Source of the DNA: Eledone cirrhosa
Lineage: Eukaryota; Mollusca; Cephalopoda; Octopoda; Eledonidae
Assembly: GCA_964016885.1 (NCBI GenBank)
Contig: OZ024743.1
Span: 166,920,022-166,984,021, forward strand
Length of the DNA: 64,000 nucleotides
Direction of reading: 5' to 3'
Shown: positions 22,233-30,767 of the stretch, one piece after another
Layout of the letters: each line of letters begins with the position of its first letter
Position numbering within the stretch: position 1 is the first letter of the stretch
Notes under the pieces: model-generated
What the model was told of the DNA's origin: nothing
What the model saw: only the letters and a program-made list of their open reading frames with translations
Databases searched by the model: none
Made by a program: the position numbers and the translations under genes

Positions 22233-22800
22233 ATTTATGCCTATTTAGAGTCTAATCTCTCTTTTTTCTCTCGGATTTTCAATTAATATTTCACATGTTT
22301 TTAATAATATGCCTCATTCTGTTTGGACCCTTCCTAAAAACTAACCTTCTCCTAAAGTTACCCCATAGTTATTATTATTATTATTCTAGAATTTTCCTTT
22401 CCTCACTCCCTCTCTATACGCTTGCACCTTCTCAGCCCCCCCCCCCCCTCTTCTCTCCGCAAGTATATAATAAACCCTGTAGGGTTCTAAGGCCAGAATT
22501 TATATCTATCTAATCTCTCTTTACGGTCGATTTGTCGATTTAAGAAATGTAAGCAGAAGACTTGTCTTTCCATTTTTCATAGTCCATTTGACCAGTGTCA
22601 TTTAAACTTTTATTTATGCCCATTTAGAATCTAATCTTTCTTTTTTTCTCTCGAATTTTCAATTAATATTTTACATGTTTTTAATAATATGCCTCATTCC
22701 GTTTGGACCCTTCCTAAAAACTAACCTTCTCCTAAAGTTACCCATTTCCCGCACACCACCATTGCTATTTGGTCCAATCATATCTCAGCGGTTTATAGTA
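22232..22800 (+). mobile_element. LINE-A 5' UTR, two units, inverted to its neighbour
   Basis: 'ttttatttatgcc...tctctcggattttcaattaatatt' occurs at 22232-22370 and again at 22600-22745. It matches the start of the LINE-A 5' UTR at 27100-27240. Between the units lie (ATT)n and C13 (22436-22448). Orientation is opposite to the LINE-A piece on its left, as in 5'-inverted insertions. Confidence 0.6.
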
Positions 22801-22898
22801 AGCTCTCTTACAAATCTGTATAGCAAAGCTACCGCTGATTAAGTTGTCTAAAAATTGGTGAACACTTGAAGCTGTGCCACTAAATTTTAAATACGTTG

Positions 22899-22953
22899 TT
22901 AGCTTAACCAGATCATCAGAGAAACAGTTTCTCTGATGATCTGGTTAAGCTAA
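22899..22953. repeat. Perfect 27-bp palindrome
   Basis: TTAGCTTAACCAGATCATCA plus GAGAAAC is followed, after a single A, by its exact complement. It contains CTGATGA on both strands but no GAAA partner at a hammerhead distance. Confidence 0.85.
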
Positions 22954-22956
22954 TCG

Positions 22957-23520
22957 AACTTCTCATCATTGGTAGATGCTACATCAGGGTGGTCAAAGAA
23001 GAAGGCTCTCCATCTAATTCGCTCAATGAACTCGTCTGTATGTCTGATGAGTGATTTTTAAGTATTGTTTCCTTGAAGGGATCGGGATGTTTTTCATGGA
23101 GACATCGCGGTCGAGTTTGGTAAGCATGGTTTCTTGCAGAGGGTTAAGAGGGGCACAAAGAGTGCTAAAAGATAAGTTTATCCCGGGTTCAATCGGGGGT
23201 AACTGCAGTAAGTAAGGTACTCAATACAAAGCAGAGTATAAATATTTAATATAGAAAAGCTTCTGCAGGACTAGAAGTGTTTCATTCGTGAGAAATCGTC
23301 AGGTAGCTGACTGTCCAAGTAATATGGTGGTATTCATATCTTTTCTGGTGGTAGGAGAGGGTGGTGATTGGGATGGGTGGAGGGCATTGGCTGATGGGTT
23401 TAAAGAAAAGGGAATTCTTTAAAAGATATATTTAGAGTAACAAAGGCAGAAAGACTTCTATAAACAAGTTCAAACTGGGAGTGCCACTCCTTATTTTTGA
23501 GGTTCTCTTAAGCTAACAAT
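22957..23520. other. Unassigned repeat-like DNA
   Basis: No coding or known element is recognised, except the hammerhead-like motif at 23262-23318. Style and context suggest another Penelope-related terminal repeat. Confidence 0.35.
23262..23318 (-). ncRNA. Hammerhead-like motif with CUGACGA core
   Basis: Minus strand: CTGACGA (23302-23296), a short stem II (TTC/GAA plus T·T), GAAA (23283-23280), a two-pair stem III and GUC. Stem I pairs only as AGCT/AGCT across an internal loop. The core is acceptable, the stems are weak. Confidence 0.32.
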
Positions 23521-23607
23521 GCCAATAGTCAGGTGTCTACAAGCACATTTGCACACATATATAAAGTCCTTACTCCCACACACTCGCAAAAACACACTCT
23601 TATACCC

Positions 23608-23662
<55 letters not shown>
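23608..23662. repeat. (TA)n(CA)n(TA)n microsatellite
   Basis: A central (CA)n run lies between two TA runs. Open frames of Tyr/Ile/Cys/Val through it are artefacts. Confidence 0.9.
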
Positions 23663-24055
23663 GCCGTCGAAACGGCTTGAGCACTGCCGTCAGGGTCATA
23701 CTTTTCCCTATATATATATACATGCTTGCTACACGTGTAACTATTGCACACACTAACTGCTTCTGACTATCCTATCGCATTAATTTCATGTTGTATTTTA
23801 ACTTTAATTTTAATTTTATCCTCTTTTGATATGACTGTAATCTTTAAATGTATACTGCCACGCTAAATGTTATAATGGATGTCAACCCACCAAGCAACAA
23901 TATTTGCATATGTTTCTGTATATCTCTTGGGTTGAAAAGGAGGTCATGTATGTGATCATTCATTAATAAATTGCTCCGAAGAATCCAAACCTCGGTTTGG
24001 AGGAAACAACTGTAAGCATATAAATGATTTGAACAGAACTTTGATTCTTATAACT

Positions 24056-24084
24056 TATACATATATATATATATACATATACAT

Positions 24085-24118
<34 letters not shown>

Positions 24119-24160
24119 ATATATATGTATATACATATATATACATATATATATATATAA
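24056..24160. repeat. TA / ATATAC microsatellite
   Basis: Alternating TA with regular CATA interruptions. It lies just before the hammerhead repeat at 24205. 23665-24055 shows nothing recognised. Confidence 0.9.
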
Positions 24161-24204
24161 ACAATGAGTTATTTAATTTGTTGATTATTCAACAAAGTTA
24201 ATTT

Positions 24205-24620
24205 ATAACAGGTTAGAAGCACTCAACAATATTTTTTTCTGGAGTATAATATCAATAATATTAATAAATGGAAACTATTTTTATAAAACCATATTTATTT
24301 TATTATATATATTTCAAGGGTACCAGTATTTTGGTACGCTATCATCAGATAAAATACAATAATTGGTTTACAGATAATGACATATCTACATATGAACTTA
24401 ATGTTATGATTTCTATGTAAATAGTGAATAAAACTTTGAAACTCAAGATGAATATACTAATGAGGATAACGTTAAAACTGAAAAAGGCCGTTATGTTTAG
24501 GCGCTATGTATATTTAAATAATTATCAGAATTATTTTTTAAAAAGAAAAGAAATGAGAGGTTTGCTATTAAAGTTGAAAAAAAAAATTGAAGAAAAGATT
24601 TTAAGAAAAAATATTTAAAG
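24205..24620 (-). repeat. Hammerhead-bearing repeat, copy 1
   Basis: Shares with 62870-63350 the blocks 'ttctggagtataat', 'ttataaaaccatatttatt', the ribozyme and a downstream A-rich part. In both copies the A-rich part holds a short Lys/Arg-rich frame on the plus strand (24424-24615: MNKTLKLKMNILMRI...). It is probably a terminal repeat of a Penelope-like or ribozyme-borne element. No RT is present. Confidence 0.6.
24296..24357 (-). ncRNA. Hammerhead ribozyme motif (HH2)
   Basis: Minus strand: stem I TATTTTAT pairs eight times with ATAAAATA. The core is CTGATGA (24348-24342). Stem II pairs are T·T, A-T, G-C, C·C, then GTACC/GGTAC around an 8-nt loop. GAAA is at 24315-24312. Stem III is the self-complementary ATATATAT and then A as the cleavage base. 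All three stems and both core strands are complete. Confidence 0.82.
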
Positions 24621-24914
24621 CTACTTACAGAATATTTATAGGAATATGCATATGTGTGTCCAAAACATGGGTATAGAAAGAATGAAATAATTATATTTAT
24701 TTTTATTTATTTAATTATATAATTTGGAAGTATTTATAATATATTGTGTGAATTATAAATTAATGTATTAAAGTGAGAACTATTAATTTAATATGTGAAA
24801 GATACCTTATATTTATATATACTATTGGAAGTATTTTACAGGTGTGTTTTAATATTATGAAGATTGCAGTTATAAGTATATTTTATTATATTATAAGAGA
24901 TTAATTGAAAGTTT

Positions 24915-26440
24915 GGCGCCCCTGATGTCTTAGCGGCAATAAACTAAATTAAACACAATTCAACAGTAGGCCCTGACAGGTTCCCTGCTTGTGTCCTGAA
25001 GGTGTGTCGACACCAACATGCATCTCCTCTTGCTAATCTGTGGAGGAACTCACTGGATACTGGCTATATTCCTGAAAACCTCTGTCCCAGTCCGTTGTCC
25101 CAGTTTTCAAAAAGGGAAATAAGTCCCTTGCAGTGAAGTACCATCCAATCTCACTCACCTCTCACATCATCAAGGTATTTGAGAGGGTGGTGAGATCACG
25201 AATAACCCACTTTCTCGAAAGCAACGGCCTGCTGAACTCCAACCAACATGGGTTCCATAATGGAAGGGACTGCCTAACGCAGCTCCTGAATCACTTTGAC
25301 GATGTTTTGAGAGCCTTGAGAGAGGGCTCCAACACTGATGTCATCTACCTTGATTTCAGCAAGGCCTTTGACAGGGTTGATCAACCCTGTCAAAGGCCTT
25401 GCTGAAATCAAGGTAGATGACAACTGTGTTAGGCCCACTTCTTTTCATCATCTACATTAATGACATTACTGACATCATCAAGCACAGCAACATCAGAATC
25501 TTCGCAGATGATTCCAAGCTCCAAAGGGTCATCAATGAGGTGGGTGACCGGACTTGCCTTCAGTCAGACCTACTGGCTGTTATCCAATGGGCAGAAATGA
25601 ATAATATGCTGTTGAATGAGGATAAGTTTGAATTAATCCACTTTGGAAAAAAGGATGCCCTGAAAATACCATACTCTCTTTTTTCAGGTAAAACCCTCGT
25701 GGCATCCAACAACATCAGAGACCTGGGAATAATTGTGGACAACAACATAGGCTGGGTCACTCATATAAACAGTAAATTTGACATGGCCCGCATAATGTGT
25801 TCCTGGATTCTCAGAACCTTCCAGTTGAGAGATATCCACACTGTTATCCTTCTCTTCTCCACTTTTGCCTGACCCCACCTTGAATACCATTGTCCACTGT
25901 GGTCTCCCCACACGAAACAAAGTATCATGAAAGTTGAAGCACCCCAAAGATCAATTACATAAAAGATAGATGGCATGACAGGCCTTGACTATTGGAGTTG
26001 ATTAGAAAAGCTCCACCTTTAATCTCTCCAATGTCTCCGTGAGCGCTACATTATCTGCATGATGTGGAAAATATTCCATCAGATTTGCCCAAATGATGTT
26101 GGCATCACCTTTAGTGTACACCCAAGGCTTGGGCCCCGTGTTATCCGCCCATGAGAAAGTTTCACTCGCATCTCATAACAACAATACGGAACAATAATTA
26201 TTTCAGCTCAATTGGCCCCGCTCTCTTGAATATTACACCAAAACATATTAAAACAGAGACAGAAGTCTTTGGACAAATTCCTTCAAGAAATCCCGGATAA
26301 ACCTCCTACACCCGGATATGCCTCCGTAAACAATAACTCTCTACTTGAGTGGGCCATGGTGCCCAAATCCTGATTTGAAAGACTTTGCCTGGTGGTGTTA
26401 GACATGGCCTGGACCAATACTGGCCGAAACCTATCAAAGT
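24915..26440 (+). mobile_element. CR1/Jockey-type LINE relic
   Basis: RT blocks: ISLTSHIIKVFERVV (about 25147), HGFHNGRDCLTQLLNHFDDV, motif A DVIYLDFSKAFDRVD (25337-25381), then a rearranged stretch. 25417-25860 carries GPLLFIIYINDI, FADDSKL (the catalytic YADD equivalent) and NNMLLNEDKFELIHFGKK. A C-terminal stretch lies at 25990-26430 in broken frames (FSSIGPALLNITPKHIK). Endonuclease is missing. Motif A to B is replaced by an exact inverted copy of motif A, so the copy is dead. Confidence 0.78.
25340..25421. repeat. Perfect 82-bp palindrome in RT motif A
   Basis: The 41 bases encoding VIYLDFSKAFDRV are followed without spacer by their exact reverse complement. There is no mismatch in 82 bases. 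Confidence 0.95.
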
Positions 26441-26490
26441 TAAGTTATATATATATATAATTATATATATATATAAATATATATTTATTT
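26440..26490. repeat. (TA)n microsatellite
   Basis: TA/ATAA run between the CR1-like LINE and the next hammerhead repeat. Confidence 0.85.
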
Positions 26491-26850
26491 AGGTTTGTTG
26501 GTTCACCACTGGATAGAACTGGTCATTCCGGATAGTCAAGCTTGATGTAATATTAGGGAGAGCACTCGACATAATGCAACTCACCCATCTTCGTTTGTGT
26601 TGTTGGTGGTGCGAGTACGGAGTTAATTATTATAAAATAATAGGAGGCTGGACTGGTGTAATTCCTTCAAAGGTTTATTATACTATGATCATTTCAGTGA
26701 ACAGGTTCAGTATGAATCCGGTGACATGATCAGGTATTCAAAATTTAACAAAGGAATATAATAGACAAAATCCCTGGGGCTGAAAAGCAGAGACAGCAGG
26801 GCGGCCAAACATTTAGCAGCTTCTAGCCCGGTCAGCCGCCCTTGAGGCCA
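26490..26850 (-). repeat. Penelope-type terminal repeat, copy 1
   Basis: Complement of 55125-55490: shared blocks 'ggttcaccactggatagaactgg', 'gtgcgagtacggagttaatta', 'aggaggctggactggtgtaa' and 'tttattatactatgatcatt'. It holds a hammerhead with a mutated core. Partial third copy at 53583-53700. Confidence 0.7.
26680..26740 (-). ncRNA. Hammerhead with mutated core (HH3)
   Basis: Same layout as the copy at 55239-55297: stem I ATAC, GAAA and stem III ATGATCAT. The core reads CTGATCA (26733-26727), so the essential G8 is C, and stem II has additional mismatches. It should be inactive. Confidence 0.6.
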
Positions 26851-26875
26851 TTTATCGCTCGTATACAGGAAACTG

Positions 26876-26972
26876 ACATGCAAATATGCAAATCTGGCTG
26901 ATCAGTGGATCTGCTAATATGCAGATCTGACTGATCAGCTAGTCTGCTAATATGCAAATCAGGCCGATCAAT
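26876..26972. repeat. 33-bp tandem repeat, three copies
   Basis: Three units of the form CTAATATGCAAATCTGGCTG plus ATCAG. ATGCAAAT, an octamer sequence, is intact in two units. Confidence 0.7.
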
Positions 26973-27035
26973 CACTGTGTATTTTTGAAAATAGCATATA
27001 TTTTCACTAGCTCTGACAGTTTGGCAGGTGAACAG

Positions 27036-27090
27036 TGAACTGTACTGATGAAGGGTGATACCCAGAAACATTAGTGTAGTCCATGTGATG
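27036..27090 (+). ncRNA. Hammerhead-like motif near LINE-A start
   Basis: CTGATGA (27045-27051), a compact stem GGGT/ACCC with a 3-nt loop, then GAAA (27065-27068). A three-pair stem III ACA/TGT follows. Stem I does not pair well. It directly precedes the LINE-A 5' UTR. Confidence 0.4.
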
Positions 27091-27094
27091 ACCA

Positions 27095-28091
27095 GTGTTT
27101 TAAACTTCTATTTATGCCAGTCTAGAATTCTAATCCCCCTTTTTCTCTCGGATTTTCTATTAATATTTTACATATTTTTAATAATATGCCTCATTCTAAA
27201 AACTAACCTTCTCCTAAAGTTACCTATTTCCTGCCCTCCCACCCCCACACACCACCATTGCTAAGTTTGTAAGTTCTCTTACAAATCTATAGCAAAGCTA
27301 CCACCTCGGTTATTACTCCTTAAGTTTAGACCTGGTTGATTTCCGGTTTGCGAGGTGGACTGCGGAATTTGGAAATCTGAACACTCAATGACAATGTCAC
27401 AGATAAAGATAAATTCACCTCCCGCTGCTGGACGAGAATGCAAAGACCCCCTCTTTATTTCAGACATGGATGACCAACATAATTCTGTCTCCCACACCAT
27501 CCCTGCCCCTCCAAACCATCCATTCCACTCTCCCAACTTCACAGTTGGTACCATGAACGTAGCCACATTGAAAGGTCACTCAAATGAGGTTGTAGAGATG
27601 CTTGAACATAACGACGTTGATGTTTGTTGTGTTCAAGAGACCAGGTGGAGGTGGGTCTGCTAGATTCATTGTGGGTAAAAAATGATGCTATAAACATTTC
27701 TGGGTGGGAAATGACAACGGACTGGGTGGTGTAGGAAATATGTTAGCTGAAAATTGGGTACATAAGGTAATTGACGTAAATAGAGTGAATGACAGAATAA
27801 TTAAAATAAGACTAGTTCTATATAGAACTACTGTGACAATAATATCCGCTTATGCACCCTAATCTGGTCTACCTGACGTTATAAAGGACAGGGGTTCTAT
27901 GAGTCGCTAATGCACACTACTTCCCAAATAACCGATAGCGACTACTGAATTATTGATGGCGACCTAAACAGTCACGTTAGACAACATAGTGATGGCTATG
28001 ATGGAATCCATGGAGGCTATGGGTTTGGAAATAGAAATGAGGAAGGCTTCAGATTCCTGGAATTTTGTGACGCTAATAACCTAATGTTAAT
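27095..28091 (+). mobile_element. LINE-A 5' end: 5' UTR and endonuclease start
   Basis: The 5' UTR (27095-27354) has a pyrimidine tract and 'aaaactaaccttctcctaaagtt'. The frame at 27355-27660 reads FTVGTMNVATLKGHSNEVVE and DVDVCCVQETRWR, the first catalytic block of an apurinic-type endonuclease. Later blocks are in shifted frames: VGNDNGLGGVGN (27705), IISAYAP (27838) and GDLNSHV with a stop in front (27950). At 28091 it changes into a different LINE. Confidence 0.78.
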
Positions 28092-29290
28092 CTGTCCACA
28101 AATGTTCATGGTTGCCTATTCAGATAACAAACTAGTGACCTGCTTAGTCAACCTTGATAGAACCCATAGATAGGGACCCAGCTACAGGAAGCTGAACATG
28201 TTGTTACCGACATGCAAAGCCTACAGTAGACGGATTAGCACTTTGGTTAAGCAGCACTTGACGGAGGTCATTGTCAACAACAGATGGTGGTACTCTCTCA
28301 AGAGGGCAGTTACATTAGACTCGATAGGTTTTAGTAAAGAATTAGTGTTAGATAGAGATAAGACCGAAAAGGAACTGGTAAATAAAGTAGAAGAGGCACT
28401 TAGGAGTGGCAACATAGCCAGCGTGCTAGCGACGAGAACGGCCTTGGACAAGTTCTTCGACGCAAAGCACGAAGGCTGTGTTGTCAGGAGCAAAATACGT
28501 GCTCTGGGAAACGAGGGAGCCAAAGCTGTTAGCTGGGCCCGAGTGACAGAGGCAAAAAGTGGCAACAAGTCCACAATTCGTTCTTTGACGGACCAAGACG
28601 GACGCGTGATACGTGAGCCGAAGCAGATGTGCGCGGCCTTTCAGCGGCACTTTGCTAAACTATTCGGGCAGGGCGGCACGACGGGAGGACCTATGGATTT
28701 CAGTCCATACCTCGACGGCCTGCCGTGACTCTCGGACAGCGAGGCGAAGTTCTGCGAAAGGCCGATTTCGGTCGCTGAGATAGGGGACACGTTGATCCAA
28801 AGCGGCAAATGCAAATCTCCAGGTCTCGACGGTCTACCCTACGAATTTTACGTAGCAATGCCGGACTTCATCTCCAGTCTTCTGGAAGCGGTCTACTGCA
28901 ACTGGCAGCAGAACGGGAGAATTCCCAGTTCTGTGACCAAGGGTGTAGTCACGTTAGTCAGGAAGGACGAGAATAAGGGGGGTGACATAGGGAACTTCTG
29001 GCCCATAACTCTGCTAAACACAGAGTTACAGATTTTGGCCAAGGTGTTGGCAAAGAGGCTGGCGCTTGTCGTTGAAAACCTGGTGGGAGAAGCGTAAACA
29101 TGCACAATTCCGACCAGGTCCATACACGACAACCTCCACCTCATGCTATACATCATAGAGAGGTAGAGTGTAAACCCGGCTACAGTGGGGCTCTGATCAA
29201 CTTGGATCAGTCTAGGGCTTTTGATAGGGTTGACCATCGTTACCTGGAAGCGGTGCTCGAGGCGGCAGGCTTCGACAGAAGAATACTGCT
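28092..29290 (+). mobile_element. Tx1/L1-clade LINE fragment (LINE-2 relative)
   Basis: Begins with NKLVTCLVNLDRTH, equivalent to DHKLVTCVVNLEKTH of the complete copy at 38515. It runs on through VNNRWWYSLKRAV, FFDAKHEGCVVRSKIRALGN (28198-28725), KSPGLDGLPYEFYVAMP (28810) and FWPITLLNTELQILAKVLAK to NLDQSRAFDRVDHRYLE (29205). It ends soon after motif A. Breaks: TGA at 28726 and TAA at 29095. 29291-29520 after it is unassigned. Confidence 0.8.
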
Positions 29291-29521
29291 CGACTATGGC
29301 AGACAATGGATATACCCAGGACACCATAGTGAAATACCAATATATGGAACATTACATTTATGTAACATTCTTTCCTTATTTTAATTTATATTCCTTTTGA
29401 AGTTCCGATGAGCTGCTCTATTTTTACCTATGTTAATTATTTACAACTGAACCAGATCAATAATGATCTATAATCATTTGATCCAGAAATATTATATGAA
29501 GTAGCGAAACAATTGTAAACG

Positions 29522-29556
29522 GACATTATTATTATTAATATTATTATTATTATTCT
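29522..29556. repeat. (ATT)n tract
   Basis: ATT trinucleotides following 'gtaaacggacatt'; possibly the tail of another LINE family. Confidence 0.75.
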
Positions 29557-29572
29557 CTACATTGACTACAGG

Positions 29573-29903
29573 AGGCACATGGCTTAGTTGTTAGAGCATT
29601 GGCATTGCAATCGAAAGGTTGTGAGTTCAATTCTCAGATGGGGTGATGTGTTGTTTCCTTGAGCAAGACACTTTATTTCACATTGCTCCAGTTTACTCAG
29701 CTGTAGAAATGAGATGATAGGGACTGGGGTCCCTATCATTCCACTGCAAAGTGGTTGTGTAGGTGCCACAGCAAAAAATCATCCAGCACTCACTGTAAAT
29801 GAGGTTGGTGTTATGAAGGGCATCCAGCTGTAGAAATCAAACCAGAATCAGTTTCCGTCCCACCCTTGCAAGCAGGGAAAAGCGGACGTAAAATGATGAT
29901 GAT
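29573..29903 (+). mobile_element. tRNA-headed SINE with LINE-derived tail
   Basis: The head has an A-box-like TGGCTTAGTTGTTAGAGCA (29581) and a B-box-like GGTTGTGAGTTCAATTCTC (29618), pol III internal promoter elements. The body follows (CCTTGAGCAAGACACTTTAT). The 3' third (29785-29900: 'aaatgaggttggtgttatga', 'ggcatccagctgtagaaatc', GATGATGAT) is the 3' end of the RTE-like LINE-B. This is the classical arrangement of a SINE mobilised by a partner LINE. Confidence 0.82.
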
Positions 29904-30177
29904 TCCTTACATGAAACTAAAATATGTTGACAATCTTTTAATAATGTCTTCCTTGTGAAATTTTGAGGTCTTGTTTTGCTTAACTAATGAATATTTCCAG
30001 CTTTGTGCAACTAATCTCTGCGTGAACCCAGCCACCTAGCTGCCTTCCACTGCATATTGCCCATTGAGCACATGCCTTTACGCTTTGACTTCTAACTAAT
30101 TCACCAATCTCTCCTCTCCTATATCCTCTCCTATCTCCATCTCTCTCTTGAAGATTGGTTACTCTTGAACTGTGCAT

Positions 30178-30234
30178 ATATATATATTTATATATGTATA
30201 TTTATATATATATTTATATATGTATATTTATATA

Positions 30235-30328
<94 letters not shown>

Positions 30329-30330
30329 AG
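30178..30330. repeat. (TA)n/(TATG)n microsatellite
   Basis: Long TA array with TATG and TTTA interruptions. 29905-30177 before it and 30331-30470 after it show no recognised feature. Confidence 0.9.
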
Positions 30331-30469
30331 GAAAAAAGATGAAATCGAAAATGCAACTGGAGTCTTATTTAAAAAAAAATATATATATTTATTTGGTTCC
30401 TTTACCGGTTCACAGTTCTTCTGCTTTTCAAAAGTAAAGTTGAGATGGAGGGTCTGTGGTTTTTCTCAC

Positions 30470-30767
30470 ATATATATATATTTATATATGTATATGAATA
30501 TATATGTATATATATATATTTATATATATGTATATATATATATATGAATATTTATATATATGTATATATATATATTTATATATATGTATATATATATATA
30601 TGAATATTTATATATATGTATATTTATATATATGTATATATATATGTATATTTATATATATGTATATTTATATATATGTATATATATATATATGTATATA
30701 TATATATAAATATATATATATATGTGTATATATATATATATGTATATATATGTATGTATATATATAT
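30470..30767. repeat. (TATG)n/(TA)n microsatellite
   Basis: Second part of the array, ending exactly where the LINE-B tail begins. Confidence 0.9.

Noticed and set aside
22899..22953. Hammerhead in the perfect 27-bp palindrome
   Set aside because: CTGATGA is present but no GAAA at a suitable distance and no stem III.
29573..29650. Functional tRNA gene
   Set aside because: A and B boxes are present but the cloverleaf is poor and the sequence continues as a SINE with a LINE-derived tail.
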